A DNA stretch of 15,026 nt from Prevotella sp. CAG:755 (GTDB taxonomy: Bacteria; Bacteroidota; Bacteroidia; Bacteroidales; Bacteroidaceae). The stretch spans positions 1-15,026 of the forward strand of contig HF989232.1 of the NCBI GenBank assembly GCA_000431275.1, in the 5' to 3' direction. Positions 7,084 through 14,109 of this stretch are shown one piece after another (the stretch's first letter is position 1; each line of letters begins with the position of its first letter). A model generated the notes under the pieces. That model searched no databases. It worked only from the letters and a program-made list of their open reading frames with translations, and was not told the origin of the DNA. Made by a program: the position numbers and the translations under genes.

Positions 7084-7130
7084 AAAAATGTGATCCTTTC
7101 CGTTGGAAACGGCAGGACCACATTTTTTTT
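7084..7130 (+). terminator. strong bidirectional intrinsic terminator
   Basis: AAAAATGTG (7084-7092) pairs with CACATTTTT (7119-7127), TCCT (7094-7097) with AGGA (7114-7117), and CCGTT (7100-7104) with AACGG (7108-7112), with a three-base loop. Eight T's (7123-7130) follow on the plus strand and five A's precede the hairpin, so it can stop transcription in both directions. It separates the plus-strand DUF1634 gene from the minus-strand gpmI. Confidence 0.85.
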
Positions 7131-7207
7131 GGCTGGCCGGTCCTTTCTCACACCAATTCGGCTGGCAGAAACGGGCGCTCTCCCCACCACGCCGTTCAGT
7201 CCGGCAC

Positions 7208-7249
7208 AAAAAGCGTGCACCCGACCTCGGGAAGAGCGTCGGGGGCACG
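7208..7249 (-). terminator. intrinsic terminator of gpmI
   Basis: CGTGC (7214-7218) plus CCCGAC (7220-7225) pairs with GTCGGG (7238-7243) and GCACG (7245-7249), with one internal mismatch. On the minus strand the hairpin is followed after one base by TTTTT (plus-strand A's 7208-7212). It lies about 38 bases past the gpmI stop codon. The larger hairpin at 7084-7130 gives a backup. Confidence 0.8.
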
Positions 7250-7286
7250 TCTATTATCAAAGCGCTTGGCCGATGGCCGTTGCAGC

Positions 7287-8822
7287 TCAGTCCGTAATCA
7301 AATCACGACCGGTCATTTCTGCCGGTTGGGCAAGCCCCATGATGTGCAGGATACTGGGCGCCACGTCGGCGAGGATACCGTCGGCCACCGTAGCGTGCTT
7401 ATTCTCGGTCACATAAATGAATGGAACAGGGTTCAGGGAGTGAGCCGTATTCGGCGTACCGTCGGGATTGATGGCGTTGTCAGCATTCCCATGGTCGGCG
7501 ATGATGATTGTTTCATACCCAGTCTCGTTCGCCGCGGTGACGACGTCTTTCACACAAGCGTCCACGGCCTCGACGGCTTTCTGGATGGCACTGTACACTC
7601 CCGTGTGGCCCACCATGTCTCCGTTGGCAAAGTTCACTACAATAAAGTCGTATTTGTCCTCCTTTATCGCAGCCACGAGCTTGTCTTTGACGCCATAAGC
7701 GCTCATCTCCGGCTGCAAATCGTAGGTCGCCACTTTGGGCGAGGGGACGAGGATGCGGTCCTCACCCTCGTAGGGAGCCTCGCGGCCACCGTTGAAGAAG
7801 AATGTCACGTGAGCGTATTTCTCCGTCTCGGCAGTATGCAACTGTTTCAGCCCTTGTGCACTGAGATACTCGCCCAGTGTGTTGACTACGTTTTCCTTGG
7901 GGAAGAGGATGTGTACCCCCTTGAAGCTAGCGTCGTAAGGCGTCATGCAGTAGTATTGCAGGCCGGGAACGGTGTGCATCCCCTCTTCGGGCATGTCCTG
8001 CTGGGTGAGCACGATAGTCAGTTCCTTGGCGCGGTCGTTGCGGTAGTTGAAAAAGATGACGACGTCGCCTTCCTTGATGCGGCCGTCGACAGCTGTGTTG
8101 ACCAGCGGCTCCATGAATTCGTCCGTATCCTTGTGGTCTTCGCTGTCTGCGTCATAACAGTCTTGCACGGCCTGCACCATGTCGGTACAAGGCTTGCCTT
8201 TGCCTTCAACAAGAAGGTCGTAGGCCACCTTGACGCGGTTCCAACGCTTGTCGCGGTCCATGGCGTAAAAGCGACCGATGATGTGGGCGATATGGGCGCC
8301 GTTGGCCTTGCAATGCTCGGTGAGGTCGGCGATAAAACCCTTACCGCTCTTCGGGTCAGTGTCGCGGCCGTCCATGAAGCAATGGACGAACGTGTTTCCG
8401 GCCACACCATAAGTATTGGCTATCTCTATGAGTTTGTACAGGTGGTCGAGCGACGAGTGAACGCCTCCCGTCGAGGTGAGACCCATGAGGTGCAGGCCCT
8501 TTCCCGTCGACTTTGCATATTCGTAAGCCGAGCGGATTTCTGGATTGTCAAGAATGCTGTTGTCGGCACAAGCACGGTTTATCTTCACCAAGTCCTGGTA
8601 GACGATACGTCCGGCGCCGATGTTGAGATGACCGACTTCGGAGTTGCCCATCTGGCCGTCGGGCAGGCCGACATTCTCGCCCGAAGCGAGCAGCTGCGAA
8701 TGGGGATAGTGGGCATTGAGGCTGTCGATGAAAGGCGTGGGCGTGTTGTAGATGGCGTCGCCCTTGCCATGGTTGCCGATGCCCCAGCCGTCGAGGATCA
8801 TCAAGAGTGCTTTCTTTCTCAT
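7287..8822 (-). CDS. gpmI: 2,3-bisphosphoglycerate-independent phosphoglycerate mutase
   Basis: Interconverts 3- and 2-phosphoglycerate in glycolysis and gluconeogenesis; a manganese-dependent cytoplasmic enzyme of the alkaline phosphatase superfamily. The 511-residue protein has normal length. DGWG (11-14) supplies a metal ligand, and GNSEVGH (59-65) contains the catalytic serine, Ser61. GGVHS (119-123) and DGRDTDP (151-157) line the substrate site, and ADHGNADN (442-449) with TAHS (459-462) completes the metal sites. The start fits the usual [14 protein letters not shown] opening. A promoter-like TACCTTTG lies 37 bases upstream and a clean intrinsic terminator follows the stop. It appears to be a single-gene transcript. 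Confidence 0.98.
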   Translation of the reverse strand: MRKKALLMILDGWGIGNHGKGDAIYNTPTPFIDSLNAHYPHSQLLASGENVGLPDGQMGNSEVGHLNIGAGRIVYQDLVKINRACADNSILDNPEIRSAYEYAKSTGKGLHLMGLTSTGGVHSSLDHLYKLIEIANTYGVAGNTFVHCFMDGRDTDPKSGKGFIADLTEHCKANGAHIAHIIGRFYAMDRDKRWNRVKVAYDLLVEGKGKPCTDMVQAVQDCYDADSEDHKDTDEFMEPLVNTAVDGRIKEGDVVIFFNYRNDRAKELTIVLTQQDMPEEGMHTVPGLQYYCMTPYDASFKGVHILFPKENVVNTLGEYLSAQGLKQLHTAETEKYAHVTFFFNGGREAPYEGEDRILVPSPKVATYDLQPEMSAYGVKDKLVAAIKEDKYDFIVVNFANGDMVGHTGVYSAIQKAVEAVDACVKDVVTAANETGYETIIIADHGNADNAINPDGTPNTAHSLNPVPFIYVTENKHATVADGILADVAPSILHIMGLAQPAEMTGRDLITD

Positions 8823-8858
8823 AATGACTGATATTTAAGTTTCTATGATTTCCATCCG

Positions 8859-8866
8859 CAAAGGTA
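8859..8866 (-). promoter_or_regulatory. probable gpmI promoter, -7 element TACCTTTG
   Basis: On the minus strand TACCTTTG followed by C matches TAnnTTTG exactly. Transcription would start near 8852, leaving a leader of about 30 nt before the ATG at 8822. No clear -33 element is visible. Confidence 0.65.
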
Positions 8867-8939
8867 GGGATTTTTCACGAAAAAGGAGCGCACTGAAAGC
8901 CGTATGTTCGTTCCTTCCATGCAGGCGTGCAGCCGTCGC

Positions 8940-9230
8940 TCAATCCTTTCCTAAGGCGAGACGGACGGCACCCGCCACCCACGCCATCGCCGCCAGCCTC
9001 ACAAACAGGGGCAGCGCAACGGGCAAGAGGAGCAGGAATACGCCAATCTGGGCGTGAAGCAGATGGAAAACGCCGTGCGGCGTGATTGTAAAACCTGTCA
9101 GCCGGGTTGAAAAAACAGACAGGGCGACCAGTATTCTCATCGCTGCGACACGAAAGGCGCTCAGTTGAGCGGTGCGCTCAGGGGCGGTCGGATAGCAGCG
9201 GGACGGCAGGGTTAATTCTTTCTTCATCAT
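8940..9230 (-). CDS. small hydrophobic hypothetical protein
   Basis: A 96-residue open frame that I do not recognise. It begins MMKKELTLPSRC (the ATG at 9227 is an equally good start). It has two hydrophobic stretches, about residues 31-46 (MRILVALSVFSTRLTG) and 61-93 (IGVFLLLLPVALPLF then VRLAAMAWVAGAVRL), joined by a loop rich in His (TPHGVFHLLHAQ). This would make a small membrane protein. A promoter-like TTTCTTTG lies about 30 bases upstream inside a short inverted repeat. The gene sits between the WYL regulator and gpmI on the same strand, 60 bases after the regulator's stop, so the regulator might control it. The coding claim rests on the promoter, position and composition only. Confidence 0.5.
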   Translation of the reverse strand: MMKKELTLPSRCYPTAPERTAQLSAFRVAAMRILVALSVFSTRLTGFTITPHGVFHLLHAQIGVFLLLLPVALPLFVRLAAMAWVAGAVRLALGKD

Positions 9231-9244
9231 CGTCTTTTATTTTT

Positions 9245-9275
9245 AAGGGGTTGACGATGCAAAGAAACGCCCCTT
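9245..9275 (-). promoter_or_regulatory. promoter-like element TTTCTTTG within an inverted repeat
   Basis: On the minus strand TTTCTTTG (9260-9267) resembles the -7 consensus with one mismatch. It is flanked by the arms AAGGGG (9245-9250) and CCCCTT (9270-9275). An operator overlapping the promoter of the small gene at 8940-9230 is one reading. A second inverted repeat, GTGAC (9278-9282)/GTCAC (9290-9294), spans the stop codon of the regulator gene. Confidence 0.35.
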
Positions 9276-9290
9276 CTGTGACAAATAGCG

Positions 9291-10199
9291 TCACGACCCG
9301 ATTTTTTGTGTTAAAAAGCGGATGCGCGCCCGCAGGTAGTCTTTGAAATCGCGCGGCGACTCGACTTCGACGTCATCACACAACCCCAAGACAAAGCGCC
9401 CCACGCCCTTATAGCTGCACACTCGCGCATGAAGGCGGTAGCGGCCGTCATCGAGCAACGCCAACTGAGAGGCCACACTCGGCACTTCTTCCAGCAGCAA
9501 GCGGGCCGACAGGGCGCCCAACACCAGCCTCACGGGAAACAGCTGCTCGCCCGAGAAGCCGAACATATCTGTGTAGAAAGGCTGATGGGCTTCTTTGTGG
9601 CTCCATAGCATGTCCAGGAGGTCCACACGCTCGGCCCGGCTGATCTTGAACGTCTTGTTCATCCCCGTGGCCAACTCGTAGCAACGCACCTCGCTGTTCT
9701 CCGACAGGAACATGTAGGGTTCGACCATACGGTCGCTCACCTTGCCGCTGCTGGGCGACACATAGCCGCGCAAGACAGCCACACGTTCCAGCTTCACAGC
9801 ATCGTAAAGCGAGGCCAGGTTACGTGCGATGTGTTCGTCCACACCGTGACGCGCCAGCACGTCGAAATCATAGAGCGAGCTGAGCTTCTGACGAAGGTGG
9901 CGCACTTGCGGCGAGCGATCATAGACGGCATTCAGCACCTGATTGATCGTCAGGGCCTCGTCTTCCGTGAAATGGATACGCTCCGTAATCCGCCGGAAGA
10001 AAGGCGACGAAGGCGAGACGCGGTAGCGGTTACCGCGTTTTTCGACCACGAAACCCAGTTCGCGAAAGGTTTCAATATACCTGTAAATCGACCGCCGGCT
10101 CATCTGTAATTCGCGGCTCAGCGAGTCGATGTCTGTGTCCCTGTCCTGCGTCAGCAAGACCAGCAGGCGCAATTGTCTGTCAAAACGTTCTTTATCCAT
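9291..10199 (-). CDS. WYL-domain transcriptional regulator (HTH_11-WYL-WCX)
   Basis: A 302-residue protein with the YafY/DeoR-like layout. The winged helix-turn-helix at about residues 8-60 includes IDSLSRELQMSRRSIYRYIETFRELGF. A central WYL domain covers about 138-200 (LRGYVSPSSGKVSDRMVEPYMFLSE, then RCYELATGMNKTFKISRAERVDLL). A C-terminal WCX-like extension follows. WYL regulators bind DNA and sense a ligand, often nucleic acid or nucleotide. I prefer the ATG at 10199 because GGAGAG lies seven to twelve bases upstream; an in-frame GTG at 10226 would add nine residues. A palindrome lies in its leader and may be an autoregulatory operator. The target genes are unknown; the small downstream gene is a candidate. 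Confidence 0.9.
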   Translation of the reverse strand: MDKERFDRQLRLLVLLTQDRDTDIDSLSRELQMSRRSIYRYIETFRELGFVVEKRGNRYRVSPSSPFFRRITERIHFTEDEALTINQVLNAVYDRSPQVRHLRQKLSSLYDFDVLARHGVDEHIARNLASLYDAVKLERVAVLRGYVSPSSGKVSDRMVEPYMFLSENSEVRCYELATGMNKTFKISRAERVDLLDMLWSHKEAHQPFYTDMFGFSGEQLFPVRLVLGALSARLLLEEVPSVASQLALLDDGRYRLHARVCSYKGVGRFVLGLCDDVEVESPRDFKDYLRARIRFLTQKIGS

Positions 10200-10216
10200 T
10201 TTTCTCTCCGCGACGA

Positions 10217-10236
10217 AACGGGACACCCGTCCCGTT
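10217..10236. promoter_or_regulatory. 20-bp inverted repeat upstream of the WYL regulator, possible operator
   Basis: AACGGGAC (10217-10224) and GTCCCGTT (10229-10236) form a perfect inverted repeat with a four-base spacer, 18 bases before the preferred start codon and downstream of the promoter-like element. A dimeric regulator could bind it, or the RNA could fold as a hairpin in the leader. Confidence 0.45.
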
Positions 10237-10275
10237 CTCGTTTCAAAGTGCCCAAATAATCCCGGTAAGGGGTTG

Positions 10276-10283
10276 CAAAATTA
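10276..10283 (-). promoter_or_regulatory. probable promoter of the WYL regulator, -7 element TAATTTTG
   Basis: TAATTTTG followed by C on the minus strand matches TAnnTTTG exactly. It implies a leader of about 70 nt that contains the inverted repeat at 10217-10236. Confidence 0.6.
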
Positions 10284-10320
10284 CCCAAAACTTTCGGTAT
10301 ATACTTACCTGTGGGCAAAG

Positions 10321-10382
10321 AAAAAACATCCGCGCCCCGCAGAGACGTCGCTGCCATAGACGGCAGGGGCGCTGCGGGGCGC
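10321..10382 (-). terminator. intrinsic terminator of the threonine dehydrogenase gene
   Basis: GCGCCCCGCAG (10332-10342) pairs perfectly with CTGCGGGGCGC (10372-10382). An inner stem CTGCC (10351-10355)/GGCAG (10362-10366) extends the fold. On the minus strand TTTTTT (10321-10326) follows five bases after the stem. It lies about 31 bases beyond the stop codon and just before the WYL regulator promoter. Confidence 0.8.
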
Positions 10383-10413
10383 AGGAATAACTCAGGTTGA
10401 CGTGTCCGTCCGC

Positions 10414-11367
10414 TTATTTCAGGCGGATCGAGAGCTTGTCGAGCATGTCGCGCGTCATCGAATCGAGATCGTAGGTCGGCTTCCAGTCCCACTCTTGGCG
10501 GGCACAGGTGTCGTCGAGGCTGTCAGGCCAACTCTCGGCAATGGACTGTTTCAGCGGATCGACGTTGTATTCCATCTCGAACTCGGGCTTGTACTTCTTG
10601 ATGGCGGCATAGATATCCTCAGGAGCAAAGCTCATCGACGCGATGTTGAACGCGTTGCGATGGACAAGGCGGGAGGGGTCAGCCTCCATAAGCTGCACGG
10701 CTGCGTGCAGAGCGTCGGGCATGTACATCATGTCCATGTGGGTGCCTTGGGCAATCGGGCAGACAAACTTCTCGCCACGCACGGCCGAATAGTAGATGTC
10801 CACGGCATAATCGGTGGTGCCGCCGCCCGGAGGGGTTACGTTCGAGATCAACCCCGGGAAACGCACGGCACGCGTGTCGACGCCATACTTGTGGAAATAA
10901 TAGTCACTGAGCAGCTCTGTCGTCACCTTGCTCACTCCATAGATAGTGCGGGGACGCTGGATTGTGTCCTGCGGAGTCTTCACGCTCGGCGTTTCAGGGC
11001 CGAACGAGCCGATTGAACTGGGCGTGAACACCGCGCAGCCATGCTTGCGCGCCACCTCGAGCACGTTCATCAGACCGTCGATGCCTATGTGCCACGCCAA
11101 GAGCGGCTTGCTCTCTGCCACAACCGACAACAGCGCTGCCAGGTTGTAGATCGTGTCGATGCCATACTTCGTGACGATACCTTCGATCATCTCGGCGCTC
11201 GTCACGTCACACAGTTCTGCCGGACCGCTTTCTTTCAGCACGCCCTTCGGCTCTGCGCCCTTGATATAACCGGCCACGACGTGGTCATTTCCCACATGCT
11301 GGCGCAGGACCATGGTCAACTCCGAACCGATCTGTCCCGTTGCACCTATGACTAAAACATTCTTCAT
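10414..11367 (-). CDS. L-threonine 3-dehydrogenase, short-chain dehydrogenase (epimerase-like) type
   Basis: Oxidises L-threonine with NAD+ to 2-amino-3-ketobutyrate. The 317-residue protein is an extended SDR resembling UDP-galactose 4-epimerases. The NAD-binding motif GATGQIG is at 8-14, and the catalytic Tyr143 and Lys147 are in IYGVSK (142-147), with Ser117/118 before them. The stretches DTIQRPRTIYGVSK and PPGGGTTDYAVDIYYSAV (179-196) are those of the SDR-type threonine dehydrogenases known from mammals and bacteria, not of sugar epimerases. The divergent neighbour kbl encodes the next enzyme of the pathway, which supports the call. It is not homologous to the zinc-dependent Tdh of E. coli. 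A promoter-like element sits 41 bases upstream and a terminator follows the stop. Confidence 0.92.
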   Translation of the reverse strand: MKNVLVIGATGQIGSELTMVLRQHVGNDHVVAGYIKGAEPKGVLKESGPAELCDVTSAEMIEGIVTKYGIDTIYNLAALLSVVAESKPLLAWHIGIDGLMNVLEVARKHGCAVFTPSSIGSFGPETPSVKTPQDTIQRPRTIYGVSKVTTELLSDYYFHKYGVDTRAVRFPGLISNVTPPGGGTTDYAVDIYYSAVRGEKFVCPIAQGTHMDMMYMPDALHAAVQLMEADPSRLVHRNAFNIASMSFAPEDIYAAIKKYKPEFEMEYNVDPLKQSIAESWPDSLDDTCARQEWDWKPTYDLDSMTRDMLDKLSIRLK

Positions 11368-11407
11368 TGTTGGTACGTATGATTAAGACTTGGATGAAAA
11401 ATCGCTG

Positions 11408-11415
11408 CAAAGGAA
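11408..11415 (-). promoter_or_regulatory. probable promoter of the threonine dehydrogenase gene, TTCCTTTG
   Basis: On the minus strand TTCCTTTG followed by C differs from TAnnTTTG at one base. It would give a leader of about 33 nt. The same eight bases occur in the divergent kbl promoter at 11471-11478. Confidence 0.5.
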
Positions 11416-11448
11416 GCGGTTTTTTTTCAGATTTCCCCGGTTTTCACA

Positions 11449-11478
11449 TTGTTTATTCAAAGAAATTCCGTTCCTTTG
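11449..11478 (+). promoter_or_regulatory. probable kbl promoter, TTG-19 bp-TTCCTTTG
   Basis: TTCCTTTG (11471-11478), followed by C, resembles the -7 consensus and is preceded by TTG (11449-11451) at the standard 19-bp spacing. The transcript would begin near 11485, with a leader of about 80 nt. The start is 55-60 bp from the divergent dehydrogenase promoter, so one regulator bound between them could act on both. Confidence 0.5.
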
Positions 11479-11564
11479 CTTGGGTCTGGCGCGAGGGGCG
11501 GCACAACGCTTCCCCGGCTTTTCCATAACCCTGTCACACACATTAATCAAATAGTCAAAGCATT

Positions 11565-12752
11565 ATGTACGGTAAATTCAAAGACCATCTCACCCAAGAG
11601 CTCGCCGACATCAAGGCTGCCGGCCTCTACAAGAACGAACGCTTCATCGAGGGCCCCCAGCAGGCCGCCATCCAAGTCGGTGGCAAGGAGGTGCTCAACT
11701 TCTGCGCCAACAACTACCTCGGCCTCTCCAACGACCCGCGTCTCATCCAGGCCGCGAAAGACATGATGGACCGCCGGGGCTACGGCATGTCGTCCGTGCG
11801 CTTCATCTGCGGCGCCCAGGACATCCACAAGCAGCTTGAAGCCGCCATCTCCGACTTCTTCAAAACCGAGGACACCATCCTCTACGCCGCCTGCTTCGAT
11901 GCCAACGGCGGTGTCTTCGAACCGCTCTTCACGGCCGACGACGCCATCATCAGCGACGCCCTCAACCACGCCTCCATCATCGACGGCGTGCGCCTCTGCA
12001 AGGCCAAGCGCTACCGCTATGCCAACGGCGACATGGCCGACCTCGAACGCTGCCTCAAAGAGGCTCAGGCCCAGCGTTTCCGCATCATCTGCACCGACGG
12101 CGTCTTCTCAATGGACGGCAACGTGGCTCCCATGGACAAGATCTGCGACCTCGCAGAGAAGTACGACGCCCTCGTGCTCGTCGACGAGAGCCACTCGGCC
12201 GGCGTAGTCGGCGCCACGGGCCACGGCGTGAGTGAGTTCTTCAACACTTACGGCCGCGTCGACCTCTACACCGGCACGCTGGGCAAAGCCTTCGGCGGCG
12301 CCATGGGCGGCTTCACCACCGGACGCAAGGAAATCATCGACCTCCTGCGCCAGCGCAGCCGTCCCTACCTCTTCTCGAACTCCGTTGCGCCCGCCATCGT
12401 CGGCGCGGCCATCGAAACGTTCCGCATCCTCAAAGAGAGCAACGAGCTGCACGACCGCCTCGTCGAGAACGTCAACTATTTCCGCGACAAGATGATGTCT
12501 GCCGGCTTCGACATCAAGCCCACACAAAGCGCCATCTGCGCCGTGATGCTCTACGACGCCAAGCTCTCGCAGGACTTCGCCGCCCGCATGCAGGACGAGG
12601 GCATCTTCGTCACGGGCTTCTTCTATCCCGTCGTACCGAAAGGCGAGGCCCGCATCCGTGTCCAGATTTCGGCCGGGCACAACCGCGAGCAGCTCGACCG
12701 CTGCATCGACGCCTTCATCAAGGTGGGCAAAGAACTCGGCGTGCTGAAATAA
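11565..12752 (+). CDS. kbl: glycine C-acetyltransferase (2-amino-3-ketobutyrate CoA ligase)
   Basis: A PLP enzyme of the alpha-oxoamine synthase family that splits 2-amino-3-ketobutyrate with CoA into glycine and acetyl-CoA. The 395-residue length matches E. coli Kbl (398). FCANNYLGLSNDPR (47-60) and GYGMSSVRFICGAQDIHKQLE (72-92) are the N-terminal hallmarks. DESHSAG (207-213) holds the cofactor-binding Asp and His, and TGTLGKAFGG (236-245) contains the Schiff-base lysine, Lys241. The last segment, RIRVQISAGHNREQLD, closes the fold. It faces the divergent threonine dehydrogenase, the enzyme that makes its substrate. A very good intrinsic terminator follows 20 bases after the stop. Confidence 0.97.
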   Translation: MYGKFKDHLTQELADIKAAGLYKNERFIEGPQQAAIQVGGKEVLNFCANNYLGLSNDPRLIQAAKDMMDRRGYGMSSVRFICGAQDIHKQLEAAISDFFKTEDTILYAACFDANGGVFEPLFTADDAIISDALNHASIIDGVRLCKAKRYRYANGDMADLERCLKEAQAQRFRIICTDGVFSMDGNVAPMDKICDLAEKYDALVLVDESHSAGVVGATGHGVSEFFNTYGRVDLYTGTLGKAFGGAMGGFTTGRKEIIDLLRQRSRPYLFSNSVAPAIVGAAIETFRILKESNELHDRLVENVNYFRDKMMSAGFDIKPTQSAICAVMLYDAKLSQDFAARMQDEGIFVTGFFYPVVPKGEARIRVQISAGHNREQLDRCIDAFIKVGKELGVLK

Positions 12753-12775
12753 CCCCTCTCACACCGGACCTCATC

Positions 12776-12819
12776 ACGGGGCGCCCTTGGCCGTCAGGCC
12801 GGGCGTCCCGTTTGTTTTT
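12776..12819 (+). terminator. intrinsic terminator of kbl
   Basis: ACGGG (12776-12780), a G-T wobble and CGCCC (12782-12786) pair with GGGCG (12801-12805) and CCCGT (12807-12811). An inner GGCC/GGCC stem closes a four-base loop. TTTGTTTTT (12811-12819) follows. Confidence 0.9.
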
Positions 12820-12971
12820 CCACCCGCCACACAAGCACTCCCCCTCTGCAACAGGCGTCCATCAGCGCACAGCATCCGCGACACATACAGACACAGCCGA
12901 AAGACCGCAACGGCCGACACGGAAAACAAGTCCACCGACAGAACGGACAAGACGGCTGACAGAAAATTCAA
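12820..12971. other. intergenic spacer before the repeat array
   Basis: Purine-rich on the plus strand, with no recognisable gene. It contains short imperfect direct repeats such as AAGACGGCTG (12950-12959 and 12970-12979), the second of which opens the first repeat unit. Confidence 0.4.
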
Positions 12972-13059
12972 GACGGCTGGACGAACCCGACGAGTTAACC
13001 GCCCGCAACCGTAGGGGCGCCATTTATGACGCCCGGACGACCGCCGCGGACGCCAAACT
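12972..13059 (+). repeat. short repeat unit, copy 1 (about 84 bp)
   Basis: Begins CTGGACGAACCCGACGAGTT and contains a REP-like hairpin at 13011-13035: GTAG, then GGGCG pairing with CGCCC across a ten-base loop. It ends GACCGCCGCGGACGCC. The same unit occurs at 13692, at 13776 and, inverted, at 1-62. Confidence 0.85.
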
Positions 13060-13271
13060 GCCGTTTTTGAATTCCCTAAAACCGGTGTAAACATTCACCC
13101 GGCCGCCTATGACCGCCCGCACTGCCGCCACGCCCACGCACCGTCGGCATGAACAATGCGTCCCGTCGTTGTGCCGTTCCGGCACCGGGCGTCACAAGTG
13201 GCGCCCCTACGGGAAACGCAAATGATTGACGACACCATGACGCACGGACGACCGCCGCGGACGACCGAACG
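13060..13271 (+). repeat. long repeat unit, copy 1 (212 bp)
   Basis: Begins GCCGTTTTTGAATTCCCTAA, continues through ACCGGTGTAAACATTC and CCGGCCGCCTATGACCGCCC, then TGCCGTTCCGGCA. A REP-like hairpin in minus orientation lies at 13186-13210. The tail, ATGACGCACGGACGACCGCC, resembles the tail of the short unit. It has one base fewer in the CCCTAA tract than the next copy. Confidence 0.9.
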
Positions 13272-13483
13272 GCCGTTTTTGAATTCCCCTAAAACCGGTG
13301 TGAACATTCACCCGGCCGCCTATGACCGCCCGCACTGCCACCACACCCACGCACCGCCGGCGTGAACAATGCGCCCCGTCGTTGTGCCGTTCCGGCACCG
13401 GGCGTCACAAGTGGCGCCCCTACGGGAAACGCGAATGGTTGACGACACCATGATGCCCGGATGACCACCGCGGACGCCGAACG
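13272..13483 (+). repeat. long repeat unit, copy 2 (212 bp)
   Basis: Nearly identical to copy 1 and directly adjacent. The minus-orientation REP-like hairpin is at 13399-13423, next to the small inverted repeat TGCCG/CGGCA. The tail, ATGATGCCCGGATGACCACC, is closer to the short-unit tail than that of copy 1. Confidence 0.9.
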
Positions 13484-13691
13484 GCCGTTTTTGAATTCGC
13501 CTAAAACCAGTGTAAACATTCGCCCGGCCGCCTATGACCGCCCGGACTGCCGCCACGCCCACGCACCGCCGGAATGAACAATGCGTCCCGTCGTTGTGCC
13601 GTTCCGGCACCGGGCGTCACAAGTGGCGCCCCTACGGGAAACACCAATGATTGACGACACCATGACGCCCGGACGACCGCCGCTGACGCAC
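13484..13691 (+). repeat. long repeat unit, copy 3
   Basis: The third tandem copy, with the REP-like hairpin at 13611-13635 (minus orientation). Its end runs straight into a short unit instead of another long unit, which shows how the two unit types are joined. Confidence 0.9.
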
Positions 13692-13775
13692 GAACGACTG
13701 GACAAACCCGACGAGTTAACCGCCCGCAACCATAGGGGCGCCATTTATGACACCCGGATGACCACCGCGGACGCC
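13692..13775 (+). repeat. short repeat unit, copy 2 (84 bp)
   Basis: Begins GAACGACTGGACAAACCCGA. The REP-like hairpin is at 13732-13756 in plus orientation, with ATAG instead of GTAG and CACCC instead of CGCCC, so its head and stem are both degraded. Confidence 0.85.
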
Positions 13776-13859
13776 GAACGACTGGACGACCCCGACGAGT
13801 TAACCACCCGCAACCGTAGGGACGCCATTTATGACGCCCGGATGACCGCCGCTGACGCC
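13776..13859 (+). repeat. short repeat unit, copy 3 (84 bp)
   Basis: Directly follows copy 2 at exactly 84 bp. The REP-like hairpin at 13816-13840 keeps GTAG but has GGACG for GGGCG in the 5' arm. A long unit follows at once. Confidence 0.85.
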
Positions 13860-13864
13860 GAACT

Positions 13865-14085
13865 GCCGTTTTTAAATTCCCCTAAAACCGGTGTAAACAT
13901 TCGCCCGGCCGCCTATGACCGCCCGCACTGCCGCCACACCCACGCACCGCCGGCGTGAACAATGCGCCCCGTCGTTGTGCCGTTCCGGCACCGGGCGTCA
14001 CAAGTGGCACCCCTACGGAAAACACCAATGGTTGACGACACCATGACGCACGAAATAACCGCCGCGGATTTCCGCCAAAGCCGCA
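13865..14085 (+). repeat. long repeat unit, copy 4, diverging at its 3' end
   Basis: Begins GCCGTTTTTAAATTCCCCTA. The REP-like hairpin is at 13992-14016 (minus orientation). The shared sequence weakens after about 14050, where GCACGAAATAACCGCCGCGG replaces the usual tail. Confidence 0.85.
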
Positions 14086-14109
14086 CATGACGCGCACGCT
14101 CATTATCAC

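Noticed and set aside
6917..7260. Minus-strand open frames between DUF1634 and gpmI
   Set aside because: They run through two intrinsic terminators and contain no recognisable protein features.
7215..8831. A 538-codon open frame on the plus strand
   Set aside because: It is antisense to gpmI over its whole length. gpmI has every catalytic motif, while the plus-strand translation is the Val/His-rich pattern typical of the complement of a GC-rich coding strand.
10200..10226. GTG start at 10226 for the WYL regulator
   Set aside because: It would place the inverted repeat inside the coding region. The ATG at 10199 has GGAGAG at a suitable distance and gives the expected short N terminus before the HTH.
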